This document shows, piece by piece, positions 21,490 to 32,414 of a stretch of DNA of 64,000 nucleotides. How positions within the stretch are numbered: the stretch's first letter is position 1; each line of letters opens with the position of its first letter. Under the pieces are notes generated by a model. The model did not search any database. It worked only from the letters and a program-made list of their open reading frames with translations, and was not told the DNA's origin. Where the stretch lies: the NCBI GenBank assembly GCA_001510575.1, contig LNGK01000006.1, forward strand, positions 1,855,565 to 1,919,564, given 5' to 3'. Source of the stretch: Knoxdaviesia capensis. Lineage: Eukaryota > Ascomycota > Sordariomycetes > Microascales > Gondwanamycetaceae. Both the position numbers and the translations under genes were made by a program.

Positions 21490-24063
21490 TCACACAAACT
21501 CCACGTTATCAATAAAAAATCTCTCAATAGGGGCGTCTTCCACGTCTTTGTTACCCACTAGCCGAATCCGCGCTGGCTCGCCATCCTGCGTCCGAAGAGT
21601 TCGGACCTGTTCCTCAATGTCCCCAATCCGGCGGGATCTCCACGGCGCGAGCCCCATAAACCCCCGAATCTGTGCCGAGAACCCGGTCGGCTTCTCCGCC
21701 CGCCGTTGCTGCACCACATTTCGTTCATTGAAGTGTTCCGAAACCAGCATGCCGAAGCTAGCCGATGGTGATTTGGCTGAGCTTGGCATTTTCATCAAGG
21801 GTCCTTCGACGATATTCAGTAAGTAGTCTGCCTCGGAATCCCGATGATCATCCGATATGATCTGTGGCCCTGTTTGCCGAAGGTCTATCATGACGATCCG
21901 CGAGTTTTGGTGCTCAGCCAGGAGCTGTAGAGGGACAATTCCGCCTCGAATCATCGTGCGCGTGTGAATAGGAACGTCTATCGAAAAGCCGAGGCCACTG
22001 CCCTCAGACTTGCGGGTAAATACAGCATTATATGGCCCTGACATCTTCGTAAGCCGGATTGCTTCGAACTCGATAAGATCCTCGAGAAGATCCTGCTCGT
22101 GAAGTCCTGTTACTGCATGCAGCTCGGAGACGCTGTGGCAAAAGACCCGGCCGTGGAGAAAATCGTTCCACGGCCAGTCCTTCACCACCAGGCTCTTGGC
22201 AATCAGAACAGTAAACGCAGCCACCAGCCAGGAAAACATAGTGATATTGAATGGGTCGACCGCCTCGATGCGTTTCCCGACTATCAGCCCACAGGCCAGG
22301 CCGCCTAATACCAGGGTTATTGCACCGGAGAGGACCGCCGAGACGTAGCGCATGCACGGCACCATGACTCTGCTCTCCTCGAATCGCCACTTTTTTTTCA
22401 AAGGAAGTTTTCTCTCGGCCCGGATCGGCTCACGGTATTCGGAGATGAATGGTAATTCCATGGATGGCGATTGTAGCGAGAATGACATGATGCATGGAAA
22501 GACCTTTGCTGCGTCGCGGAAGGACAGCTTGCCAAAGTACCTTCCGGACGTCACAAACTCTGATATTGACGAGAAGACGACGGGGTGAGCGAAACAGGCC
22601 ATGATGAGTGCGGTCGTGAATTCGTTGCACGAGCCGACATAGCCAGTGAACCGAGTGGTCCGTCTATCTTCATTGGACTGGTTGAATATTTGAAATGTGC
22701 AGAGTGGGTTCGAGCTCCTGTATCTCGAGGGATACTCTGACCGGGACCGTATGAGGGTTGATCTCCCCCTCCTATCATTCACAGTTGGCCTCATCTCAAG
22801 GAGGCCGCAGCAGACATGGGATAGCATCTTCAGAACGGTGTGCTGAAGTACCACAGCGTTGGCCCAGAGGTCCCGTTCGGATCCCGTCGCCATTCGAGTG
22901 TATTCGGGAATGAGGCTCTGCGACTTTCCGTGGCAGTATTTACCAAAGCCGGCACTGAGCCCGATCTTGTTGCTGTCCGTCCGGAGGAAGTCAATGGTGC
23001 GTCTTACCGAACATGAGTTGAGGATCATGCCCTTCAGGAGATTGAGAATGGCTTCATGGTTGAACCAGAGGATCTTGTTGCTGGTGGCCGGGGATTTATA
23101 CCACGATGCGCGGTCCATCAAAAGCCGGAACGTGCTAGAGTATTGGTTGATGCGTGGGTAGTTCTGGTATGACGTAGCTCTTTCGCGATATATCGACGCA
23201 CACCGTGGCCAGTCTTTGTGTAGGAACTTCAGTTTCGACGACAAAATGCCCAGGTTGATGATAACAGGATCGATAAGACTCGACGTCGACCTGATGGTGT
23301 CGTTGATCACAAAAACAGTGGCGGAAGTGATCAGATCGATCAGACAGTGGAACTCGCGCTGGCTGATCTCCACCGGGTCCACTGCCTCAAGCAGTTTCAT
23401 GCTGAGTTCGTACTGCTGCCGCCAGTCATAGATGCGGCCATAGTAGAATTTATTTTCAATCAAGTCCAGCGTGAAGTCCCCCTGGCACACCGCCATGAGT
23501 TGCCAGAGATAGCCCTCGACTACTCTGAGCCTGTCCAGAATTATATGGAAATGCAACCCCTCGAAGCAGTCCCAAGGCAGCATCAGCGCTCTATCGGGAT
23601 GGAGCACCTGCTGGAGCCGCGTCGTCTCCGCATCCCACATCCTCTGCTGTTCGTCGTGCTCGATGCCGTAACGCGTGCAGTCGTGCAGATCTGGCAACGA
23701 GGACGACATCGTCGGGAGCTCGCGCACGGATTTGGTTGGGAAGCGAAACTTGCCCCAGAGTTGCGTCGTTACGTGTGTGATATGTGTGAAGATTGTGTAT
23801 TTGGGGAAGATCTGGCTTGCGCTACGGTCTGGGTTGTTGGTGTTGAGACCGGGAGCCGCCACCTCAGGAGTGCCGGCTCTGGATTCGGAGAGCTCGGGCT
23901 TGGGCTTTGGAGAACTAGGTCTGGTCTCAGACCCATCGGGCTGCTCCGTTGAAGTGATGGGCCGGATCTCGGAAAGAGAAGGCCCGGGAGCTGGTGAGCC
24001 AGACCTGGTGTCCCCGGCTCCGGCCGTGTTTGGCCGCGAGGTAAGTTCGATGGGGCTATCCAT
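21490..24063 (-). CDS. Large two-TM membrane protein, fungal family of unknown function
   Basis: Intronless, 857 aa from the ATG at 24063; the frame is open another 38 codons upstream but that part is A/T-rich leader. The N-terminal 80 residues are Ser/Pro-rich and disordered. A long soluble region follows. Two hydrophobic segments lie near residues 570-595 ('VSAVLSGAITLVLGGLACG') and 605-630 ('MFSWLVAAFTVLIAKSLVV'). They are followed by 'WPWNDFLHGRVFCHSVSEL' and 'GFSIDVPI', a pattern I recall from uncharacterised proteins of filamentous ascomycetes. The C-terminal 200 residues look cytosolic, with 'LQLLAEHQNSRIVMIDLR'. No catalytic motif is visible. Codon use and length leave little doubt that it is a real gene; its function is unknown. 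Confidence 0.85.
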   Translation of the reverse strand: MDSPIELTSRPNTAGAGDTRSGSPAPGPSLSEIRPITSTEQPDGSETRPSSPKPKPELSESRAGTPEVAAPGLNTNNPDRSASQIFPKYTIFTHITHVTTQLWGKFRFPTKSVRELPTMSSSLPDLHDCTRYGIEHDEQQRMWDAETTRLQQVLHPDRALMLPWDCFEGLHFHIILDRLRVVEGYLWQLMAVCQGDFTLDLIENKFYYGRIYDWRQQYELSMKLLEAVDPVEISQREFHCLIDLITSATVFVINDTIRSTSSLIDPVIINLGILSSKLKFLHKDWPRCASIYRERATSYQNYPRINQYSSTFRLLMDRASWYKSPATSNKILWFNHEAILNLLKGMILNSCSVRRTIDFLRTDSNKIGLSAGFGKYCHGKSQSLIPEYTRMATGSERDLWANAVVLQHTVLKMLSHVCCGLLEMRPTVNDRRGRSTLIRSRSEYPSRYRSSNPLCTFQIFNQSNEDRRTTRFTGYVGSCNEFTTALIMACFAHPVVFSSISEFVTSGRYFGKLSFRDAAKVFPCIMSFSLQSPSMELPFISEYREPIRAERKLPLKKKWRFEESRVMVPCMRYVSAVLSGAITLVLGGLACGLIVGKRIEAVDPFNITMFSWLVAAFTVLIAKSLVVKDWPWNDFLHGRVFCHSVSELHAVTGLHEQDLLEDLIEFEAIRLTKMSGPYNAVFTRKSEGSGLGFSIDVPIHTRTMIRGGIVPLQLLAEHQNSRIVMIDLRQTGPQIISDDHRDSEADYLLNIVEGPLMKMPSSAKSPSASFGMLVSEHFNERNVVQQRRAEKPTGFSAQIRGFMGLAPWRSRRIGDIEEQVRTLRTQDGEPARIRLVGNKDVEDAPIERFFIDNVEFV

Positions 24064-25535
24064 TTGGCTTGGAACGAAGAGTGAGAAGTGAGGGAAATGC
24101 CAAACTTGGGCTTTGTTTCGCGCGTATGTTGTGTAGCAATTAGTGAAAAAGAGAAAAAAAGATGACAAGCCCATCAATTCACTGGGGCGGGGAGCTTCAC
24201 TTTATATTCCCATCCGGACCACCTCAACTCGGATCAGAATGCAGGCCCTGCCGCCAAACCCGTTGCGAAGAGTTGCATTATCGCAGCAACTTCAGGCAAA
24301 AGCAAATTCAGCCCTGGATTGCCCGAAACGACGCTCCATCCATTCTCCGCATGCATCATGTTGCCACAGACAGGGCTGGCGAAGAGCTGACATATGCCAG
24401 CCCTACATATCAGGTACGGCTGAAGTTACATCCACTCTCAAGCTCTGAGCCCATATGCACAGCTTGACACGTATTCCTGTGCCATTGGTTCTTGGATTGG
24501 CGACCTATACCGGGACTTGGAAGTCTAACTGAGTGCTTTGCCCCGCTAGAATATTAAAAAGAAACCCGGGCACGGTGTAATATTGTGCGCCAAATGCTCT
24601 CCGGACTATCATGATGCGCCGTGAATTTTCTCTCTTGCCATTAAGATTCGCCGGTCGCGCCTTCCACCGGTCACAAAGCCGGCACTAAAGGGACGGGTAG
24701 GCCCCACATATACCCGCCCGGGAAATCGGGCCCGTTAGTCAGGACCCGGAGCCGGGAATCAGACGGCGCCGCTGCCCCGCATCGGACATGCCGCGACAAG
24801 TTCCCCGCGAGGAGTACCACAGTTTGTCTAAGCAAGAGCTCCGGCGCCTGTTGTTATTTGATAAACAGATGCACTATTCGGGGGACACCATTCTCACGGT
24901 CATCTGGCCGTTGCGATATCAGACAGCATGGAGGCGGTCCCTGGGATACAGACGAAGCTAAGCGCAAGGCATTGTGTAAAGTCTTGGAATACCGTATCGG
25001 AAATCTCGTCCAACCTATCTCTGATGGCATTCCCATCTTCAATCGGGTCGACTGGTCAACGATTCAGCCTGGCGGAAATCCAACGATTGCGAAATGTCAT
25101 ACCACCGAGCAAGAGTATTGCAAGTCCCTGTCCGGCTTGCAAGACACAGACCCTGGGGACCGACGACCCTACACGCCACCTGGAAACCCGGTGGCCGCAA
25201 GCGCAGTTGTCGAGGAATTGGCTTTTCCTTGAGAAGAGCATGACAGACTCCAGTATGTGAGCCCCGATGGGCACGAGCACACATGGCATGGATGGGCAGG
25301 GTCATCGTGTTGTTAATGGGTTCGTCTCGTCAGCACTGTCCAGACATAACAAGTTCATCATCGGCAACGCGGCTCTGCCTGACATATTTAGGGGTTGTTA
25401 GGGTTACATGCGCCGGTCGAAGATGAGAAGATTTCGTCTATCAGATGCTATACCGCTTTGATCACTGACGAGAGACGTTGAAATGCAACTTTGACAGCAC
25501 AGTGCTCCAGGTATCTGTAGTCCAGCACCTCTTCT

Positions 25536-25567
25536 CTTCTTCTTCTTCTTCTTCTTCTTCTTCTTCT
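25536..25567. repeat. (CTT)n microsatellite
   Basis: About ten CTT/TTC units in intergenic DNA. Confidence 0.85.
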
Positions 25568-27450
25568 CCTTCTTCATTTTCCTCTCTCTTGAGGGTTGTG
25601 TTCTTCAAGTCATGTCATATGGACCAATCTAAGATATAATGGAGGATCTAGTAAATCGGAGGAGCGGTGAAATGCCTTGCGCCCCGAAAGAAGCCGTCCC
25701 TCTCGGCAGCGGGCCTCGATAGGAACGCCCGGGACCATAAAAAGACGCTTCCCTCCTCTCTGCCGGATTTTCTCTAGGTACACTATATAAGTGGGATCAA
25801 GAGGCGGAGACCCGGCGGCGGTGGTGGTCTCAGCCACCTCTAGCCACAGCACGGGGAAGATTCCTTGACGCCCGGACGGGGCCAAGAAGTCTAGCGAAGA
25901 CAAAATTACCCATGCAAGGCCCACGGTCCAGGGGTCCCCTGGTTTTTCTTCCTCTGTTTTCCTTTTCTTCCTGTCTGTCTGACTTGCTCTCGCGCTCGGA
26001 GCCCCCTCCCTAGAAAGTTTAAAATTGCCGGCAGCTTAGATCAGATCAAAAGATCTTTCCGTTCGCACGGGCAAACAGGCAAAGTGGAAGAAAATAGCGG
26101 ACAAAACTCTGACTCTTACCAGTGTGATGTGTAGGGGTCGGGCGTCTAAGGCATTGAAGGCAAAAACACACAATGCTCGCTGGTACACCCGGCTTGAAGT
26201 GATGTTCGCTTTGTTTACTTGCTTGCTACTGGTAGGGTAGGCCAGGTGTGCTGTGAGATTGTATCTGCACATGTGTGGTAGGCTCAGTCGTTGTGTGGTG
26301 TTGAGATAAAGGTCGGGGCACCATCTTCGCGCCGGTTTGGCATCGGCTTTTAATCTACCGACAAACTTTGCCTCTAGGGCTAAGCAGCCAAAAACCCCTA
26401 AGATACCTTGGGGAAAAAAAATAAACTTTGTGCAAGCCTCGCTCCGCCCGACTTTCGAGAAGCCCTGCGCGATGACTCGATATTACATAGTGTGTGCCCC
26501 GGAGCAGATGAGCACAAAAGTTGAGAGAGAACACACGACATCTGTGCCTCTGGACCCCAAAAATGCTGCACCCGCTGTTACTACTCCCTTTTCATAGGCC
26601 TCACTCTTGATTGTTGGCCCCCCGTTCCCCCAAAAATATCCTGGTGGCGGCGGCTTCGCCTCTCACTTCTTCTCCAGGCTGGTTCCCTGCCCATCGGCCC
26701 GGCTAAATCTGGTACGTTTGTAGCAGATCATCCCGGAAGTGAAGGGGGAAACGAGAGAACTCTTGTTGAACCGGGGGGACAGCCTAGTCCCGTAAGATAT
26801 GCGGCACAGACGGGCGACGTTCGGCCGCCCGGGTGTGAGCGTGGTGAGACCAAGAACACGATAGGGAGAGAGAACAAACCACTACTCTACGCTATCAGCC
26901 CGATCGAAGATTTTCTCTTTCTTTCTGCAGATTTTCTTCCTAGTCTGGTTTTATCGTGCCCTCTCTGCCGTTTTTACCTCCAGGCTATGCCTATCGTGAG
27001 AATGTGGCCAGTGACCACGATCCGACTATGCCCAGTTGGGCCAGGACATCCACCTGCATTGCGCCAGGGACGGCCCCAGGCCCGAACCAGCCTTGGCCGG
27101 AGCGCAACTTCGCGAGTTGAAGCGATCGTGCAGAACCAGCAGCCCGCGCAGCGATGGACCTTGCTCTGGTTGCACTGAGTGCGTTGTTGGAATAGCGGTT
27201 TGCTCTCACACTCGCCGGGTGGGCCAGTGCAGAGTCGCTTGTGTGGGTGTTTGTGTCCCCCCGGATCTCGCGTCGTGGTGTGCATTGAGCTAGTTGTACG
27301 TGCAGCACTAGCTGGATGTCGTCCATGTATGGCCATACATAGAGTACTCTCCATAGACTGGAGTCAAGCACTTGTGCTACAGACTCTGCCACTCGTGTCA
27401 TGATATTCTCCTCCTGGGGCAGCTACCCAGTTACCCGACGGGACGGTAAA

Positions 27451-27486
27451 ACAACAACATCAACAAGAACAACAGCAACAACAACT
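27451..27486. repeat. (CAA)n-type imperfect microsatellite
   Basis: Imperfect CAA/CAG/CAT triplets in intergenic DNA. Confidence 0.8.
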
Positions 27487-28211
27487 ACAGTCATGTCATG
27501 CTATATGCCATGCCCCCTTTTCGTAGAGTACTCAATAGTGTCGCCCGCGTTGGTGGCTGTGGGACTATCCGCCAAGCCCGCGCGACTTTCGAGAAGGATG
27601 CGGAGGGGAACTCGCGCGGAGAAATGCCACCCTGCCGTTAAATTAGAGAAACAAAAAAAGCCCCCCCAGCACACACCTGTCATGGAACCACTTATTTCCT
27701 GCACGGCCAGAATCTACTATGTGCTTACATGCAGTACGAGAAATCGAAGCCAGTAAGTACTGTAGTAACCAGACGCGGCAGAGGTGCTGAGCAGCTGTGG
27801 GTTCGCTATGGGTTCGGCCTTGGCAGCAGGCTGCACCCGGGCGGTTGGAAGAGGATCATTGTGGGTAAGATCCCTCGGAAAAGCAATAGGAGAAGGGTGG
27901 ATGCTTCGATGCCCAGGCAGACTCTAATTTGAGGCACCCCGGGGTGACTGACATCCCCAAAAAGCTATACAAGAGTCTCCATCTGCTGTCCCCAACTCAA
28001 CCTTCTTGCCAGATGCTCTCTTTCCACCCTCTCTCTACCTGCACTCGTCGCCTCACTCCTCGTGCACTTACATTCCTCGGATACCTTCTCTTCTCTTCAC
28101 ACATCTATATACATCATTAAATATACACACACTCGTTCGCCTACGCTCTCTCTTCTTCTCTCCCTCTCTCTCTCACGCACACACACACATACACACACCC
28201 ACACATCCAAT

Positions 28212-28817
28212 ATGTACGCCGCCAAGATCGCCGCCGTGGCCTCCGCCCTGTTCACCCTCGGCGCCCAGGCCAAGTTCTACCACGGCGGCCCGGAGCCCAA
28301 GGACATCCTGGCGGTCTTCGAGACCCACGTGGTGCTCCGCCGCGCCGAGGTCGTGGCGCGCGACTCGGCCGCCACCTCGCAGTGCGTGAGCGTCGTGACG
28401 CAGGTCAGCAGCGCCGTCACGCCCGACCAGCCGACCATGCCGCCGCTGGTCAGCAGCTTCCTCGCCGGCTTCGACGACGAGGTCGTGTCGTTCGTCGACG
28501 CCTGGACCGACGGCTGCTCGCTGCCCGCCGTCACCGGCTCCGTCGGCTCCGCCCTCACCTCCTACGTCAGCGCCTACGACGCCTGGCAGACCAAGCACGT
28601 CACCGAGCTCGCCTCCATGCTCCATGCGTGCACCGACGTCCCCGAGATTGCCTCGCTGCTGCTCGACGACCAGATGTTCTGCTCCACCTTCATCTCCGAG
28701 CTGATGACCATGAGCCCCTCGCCCACCTCCACCTCCCCCAACGCCGGCCCCCGCGAGACCGGCGCCGTGATGGCCGCTGCCGTCGTCGCCGCCGGTGTCG
28801 CTGTCCTCGCTCTGTAA
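28212..28817 (+). CDS. Small secreted GPI-anchor-type protein, four cysteines
   Basis: Single exon, 201 aa. The N-terminus MYAAKIAAVASALFTLGAQA is a clear signal peptide. The mature region is Ala/Ser/Thr/Val-rich with four cysteines (in SQCVSV, DGCSLP, HACTDV and MFCSTF), spaced as if for two disulfides. Pro/Ser/Thr-rich sequence (SPSPTSTSPNAGPRE) follows, then a hydrophobic end, 'TGAVMAAAVVAAGVAVLAL', typical of a GPI-anchor signal with the omega site near the Asn-Ala-Gly. GC-rich third positions confirm that it is coding. The layout recalls fungal cell-surface and 'infection-structure-specific' type proteins, but I make no firm family assignment. The 5' leader is strongly C/T- then CA-rich. 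It begins a stretch containing two further secreted-protein genes. Confidence 0.85.
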   Translation: MYAAKIAAVASALFTLGAQAKFYHGGPEPKDILAVFETHVVLRRAEVVARDSAATSQCVSVVTQVSSAVTPDQPTMPPLVSSFLAGFDDEVVSFVDAWTDGCSLPAVTGSVGSALTSYVSAYDAWQTKHVTELASMLHACTDVPEIASLLLDDQMFCSTFISELMTMSPSPTSTSPNAGPRETGAVMAAAVVAAGVAVLAL

Positions 28818-29086
28818 GCCGGGGTCGCCGGCGCTGGCTCCTTGCCTCCTCCTCCTTGCTGCTGCTTTCGTCTCCTTTCTCTTTTCTAGCGCTTTAACGA
28901 CATGGTCCCCCTCACACCATTCATTCTCTCTCTCACATGACTGAATGCGAACCCTCTTCTATTTCTTTCTGCATTGCATTGCACACTAGATAATATTTTA
29001 ATCTGTTGCCTTTTATCGGTGTCCTCTCCTCTGCTTCAAAGCCTCAAAGCAAACTGTGATCATGTTTTCGTAAGCGAAGCTGCCTC

Positions 29087-30129
29087 TCACGACCCGGGCA
29101 CCGGAACAGCCACATCAGGCATTCGGTACACCGGGTGTTGGTACTCCATGGGCAGGGGGTGCATTGTGACACAGTTGACGTAGACAAAAATAGTCCAGCC
29201 CTCGACGAGGCCGCGATCCGGCTTGAACAGGTAGTCCTGGCAGACATTCTGAGTTGACTTGGGGTTTGAGCATCGTGAGAAGTACTCGGGCTTCGCCACG
29301 GTGAGGTCGCCGCTGTCGGGTACAATCGACTGTCAGCACACACGAGAGGAGAGGGAAGAACAGAGAGAAGGAGGGGGAGTGTAAACAAGACTTACCAAAT
29401 CATCCGGTTGATCGGCACGAACGTGAAAAAACCACATTCGCCCTTCTCAAGCGGGACGGTCATGAGCTCCAGTCGAGGCTTGCCGGAGAGCACTATGCTC
29501 TCCGTGAAGTCGCCGCTGAATGCTACATCGGCGCGATAGATGACGCTTGTTGTCTTCGGATCCAAATCACGGATCTTCGGGTACAGCAGCTTGTCCTTGA
29601 GAAGCTCTTCGGTCTCACTTCCGCCGATGGAGCACTCGTCCTCCTTCCAGTTGTGGCCGCAGATGCGGCCGGTGCCGTAACCAGCTGAGCCGAAGAACCA
29701 GAACACTCCTACACAGCAGCAAAGAACAAGCAGCCCGACGGCGTTAGCAGGTTGTCCCCCGTGGACCCAAAGAGTGTAGTGGTGGATCAGTGTGCACTTA
29801 CGAGTCTGGCAAAACATTCTGCAGAGAAGAGCTCGGTCCCACGTCTCGCAGTGGCGGCCCTCTGTCAGGCGGTACTTTGGTGGGCACTCGTCCATGCCGT
29901 AGTCATGGTACATTTGGACCGACGACATATCGATCGGGTTGAGCCCGTCGCACATGTTGCGCTTGCCGAGCTCTCTGGGCTCCGGGGTGGTGGTGTTGGA
30001 GCCGAACGGGTCGAAGAGGAGCAGGGCTCCGGGCGAGGCCACTCCTAGCATTTCAGGAGGCAGCAGCGCGGTAGCGAGGCTGAGGAAGGCGAGGGCAACC
30101 CAGATCATAGAGATCTTGATAGGATACAT
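29087..30129 (-). CDS. Cysteine-rich secreted protein, unknown family
   Basis: Three exons, complement(29087..29312, 29396..29708, 29802..30129), 288 aa. Intron 1 is gtaagt...tgtgtag. Intron 2 is gtaagt...cgacag, with a GCTGAC branch site 17 bases before the acceptor; a nearer cag would break the frame. The protein has a signal peptide (MYPIKISMIWVALAFLSLATA), one N-glycosylation site (NTTT), a dibasic site (GKRNMCDG) that could be a Kex2 site, and 12 cysteines after splicing, enough for six disulfides. There is no transmembrane segment in the spliced product; the hydrophobic 'GLLVLCCCVGVFWF' seen in the unspliced frame is intron. No known domain is recognised. It may be an extracellular enzyme or an effector-like protein. 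A TATAAAT lies about 250 bp upstream and a telobox about 490 bp upstream. Confidence 0.78.
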
Positions 30130-30375
30130 GTTGACGATGAGAAAGGGGGGGTTCCTAGAAGAAATGGAAAAAGAGGTAAGTGAAATTGTTGTTGGTTAAA
30201 GTGAAAAGGTTTGTTGATAAGAACGAAGAAGAAGAGTGTTAATAAGAGCGAAGAAGAGTCTTGAGAAGAAAGAAGAGAAGCCCTATCGAGAAAGAATATG
30301 TGGGTGGAAAGAAGGAAGGAAAAGGAAGAGGAAGAAGGAGGAAGAAAGAAACAAAGCTGTCGTGCAAAGGCCTCA

Positions 30376-30382
30376 ATTTATA
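30376..30382 (-). promoter_or_regulatory. TATA box (TATAAAT) for the 12-Cys secreted protein
   Basis: Minus strand reads TATAAAT, about 250 bp upstream of the ATG at 30129, followed by a C/T-rich leader. Confidence 0.45.
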
Positions 30383-30738
30383 GGATTTCAGAAACACCAC
30401 AATCACTCCTATCATTTAATTGTCAAATACTGATATCAATATTACTCACAGATAACACGTGAGGAGGGCAAGTAGATTGACAGTGTAAACATCATGGCAG
30501 AGGGAAGGAGTATAAACATGCAGTTAAAGGGGGGAAGATAAACACAGAGGTCAAATGATAGAATATAAATATTGGGGGAGGAGGGAGTGATAAGAGTGAC
30601 ACTGCTTACACTAACCCTAGAAATCTCCAAAGATCACCATCTCTGGTGAACTGAGACAACCCTGGGCTAGTGACCGAGGACTGTGGCTGAAACTAAGTGA
30701 CCGAGTGCCCAAGTAGCTCGTACATGGACTGCATAGCT

Positions 30739-31084
30739 ACTAATGTTGGAAAATAGGTATCGTGGTCAGTGGAAGGATAGCTTTATCGCGTCTACTATCA
30801 AAAGGTAGGGAGTAAGTTAGTAGGAAAGTTGTTGATGACTATCTAGGAAAATATGGCTAGAATGGGCGGGGGAGAACCTCCATTTTATCCCCCGGGGCCG
30901 CCAGGCTTCTCCTCGCCAGGCTCTCAAATGCCCTTCAGGCTTCTCATCTAGTCCACAGGCTTCTTTAAATATGCTCCAGGCCTTACCAGGCTTCCTGGAG
31001 CCTTCCCATAGCCAACAGGCTTTCTATCAAAGCCTGATATCTTTAACATAAGTCCAACTGCCATATCTGATTCTCAACAACTAA
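30739..31084. mobile_element. Solo LTR of a retrotransposon with 5-bp target-site duplication
   Basis: The LTR runs from 30744 to 31079 (336 bp). It begins TGTTGGAAAATAGG and ends GATTCTCAACA, so TG...CA ends with 5-bp inverted termini TGTTG/CAACA. It is flanked by the perfect direct repeat ACTAA at 30739-30743 and 31080-31084, as left by LTR-element integration. No second LTR or pol sequence is present, so this is the product of LTR-LTR recombination. The right half holds about six degenerate copies of a CAGGCTTCT-like unit (30901-31025). Orientation cannot be fixed from the LTR alone. Confidence 0.85.
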
Positions 31085-31104
31085 CTGTAAGACCGAAGAG
31101 ACCA

Positions 31105-31127
31105 GTGTTGATTTTGTTGTAATGCAG
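31105..31127. repeat. 23-bp dispersed repeat, copy 1
   Basis: GTGTTGATTTTGTTGTAATG then CAG. It matches the copy at 32392-32414 at 22 of 23 positions and starts 20 bp beyond the solo LTR's target duplication. Probably a remnant of a repeated element. Confidence 0.7.
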
Positions 31128-32391
31128 GTTGGCGAGAGGCTCTAAGCAGCTCAGGGACACCATAGGGCGCTGTGAGACCCAGCAGGCCGGAGACCATCAT
31201 CTCCTGGGCCACCATACCGCCGCGCCCGACTGCCAGCAGGAGCTGTGCTGGCCCTCCATGGCCAATGCAGCCCCCATTGCCCAGTTTAGCATATGAGAAC
31301 ACCACCGGCCCAGCGCCGCAACATTTCGAAGTCTTCATTGCCGAGCAGTCCCGCACCACCCGTAGATACTAGCTACGGGGTGGCGCGGGCCTACAACGGG
31401 AGGTTGCTGCTATCCGGCCATTGCTATCGAGTTCGGAAGAGAATGTTTTAAAAGTCAGTTACCGAGGTCTTGTACCTATCAGGCATATCACAGGCGGAAC
31501 TGGACAAGGACACGAGCGAGGACGGTGGACTGACCATATAAAATGCGATGTTCCGGCACCAACATTCACAGCAACTCGATGTGCCCCCCAAAAGGGGGCT
31601 CCATCAACCCTCGATCCCCGTCCACGGCCCGAGCCAAAGTGGCCCGGACCGCGATAGACGGAGATCGAGGGTGTTTCCTGCCACGAGAAGAGTCCGACTG
31701 TGTCATGACCGATATCTAAACCAGAAAACAACACCATGTTAGCATCTTCACCTCGCCAGTCTCTTGGTTGCATGTGTGGGAGGTCTACAGCCGAGGGGAT
31801 TGGGGGTTTGACTTACTGCAACCGGACAAGTATGTCCAGCAACAGAGGGATGCTAGCCTCCGTGGTGCATGTCCGTGTATTGCGCACGCACCCCGTCCTT
31901 CCTGCGCAGCCGAACGGCTGGCGGTCTGCCACTTGGTTGCCAAACGGCTGGCTGGCCGCGCTGCTGCGCAGGGACACCGAGCGTGGTGCTGTGTAGAGCC
32001 ACAGCACCACGCTTGATGCTGAACTCCTCGGCCACGGGCGATTGGCCCGGGTAGTGCCCGAGGAACCGCATGTCCGGTCTTGGTGGAATCTTTTCACGAA
32101 GAGGATATCCGTGATACAGGCACTGCGAGGTCCGGAAAACAAGTGTTGCAACCACGTGTAGGTGCCAAGAGTTGAAGGTGACGTGGGTGTGAGAGAGGAG
32201 TATGGAGGAGAGAACGGATGAAGAAGAAAGAAGAAGTAAATAGGCGTCGGGGAAAAAGAAAAGAAAAATATATAGCACACGATAAGGGACAGTAAATATC
32301 ACGATAAGGGCAATAGCATGTGTATAGGAGAAAGAAAACATCTCAATTTTGATATTTTTGTTATTTGGGGCCATATCAAGTCGTGTTGTGC
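31128..32391. other. Unassigned DNA between two repeat copies; possible decayed gene
   Basis: On the minus strand this has gene-like parts: a TATATA run near 32270, a C/T-rich leader, a GC-rich open frame at about 31853-32080, a good donor/acceptor pair (gtaagtc at about 31821, ttctggtttag near 31725), and a second open frame at 31459-31724. The frames do not join across the intron, so I do not call a gene. It may be a pseudogene or part of a mobile element. Confidence 0.35.
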
Positions 32392-32414
32392 GTGTTGATT
32401 TTGTTCTAATGCAG
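32392..32414. repeat. 23-bp dispersed repeat, copy 2
   Basis: GTGTTGATTTTGTTCTAATG then CAG, one mismatch from the copy at 31105-31127, same orientation, 1,287 bp apart. Confidence 0.7.

Larger units (their letters stand above)
24064..28211. other. 4-kb divergent intergenic region
   Basis: Upstream of both the membrane-protein gene (-) and the GPI-protein gene (+). It holds a telobox TAGGGTTA at 25399-25406, a (CTT)n microsatellite at about 25536-25567, a CAA-rich microsatellite at about 27451-27486, and a pyrimidine-rich leader before 28212. A 63-codon frame at 26987-27178 has no supporting features. I see no gene. Confidence 0.5.
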
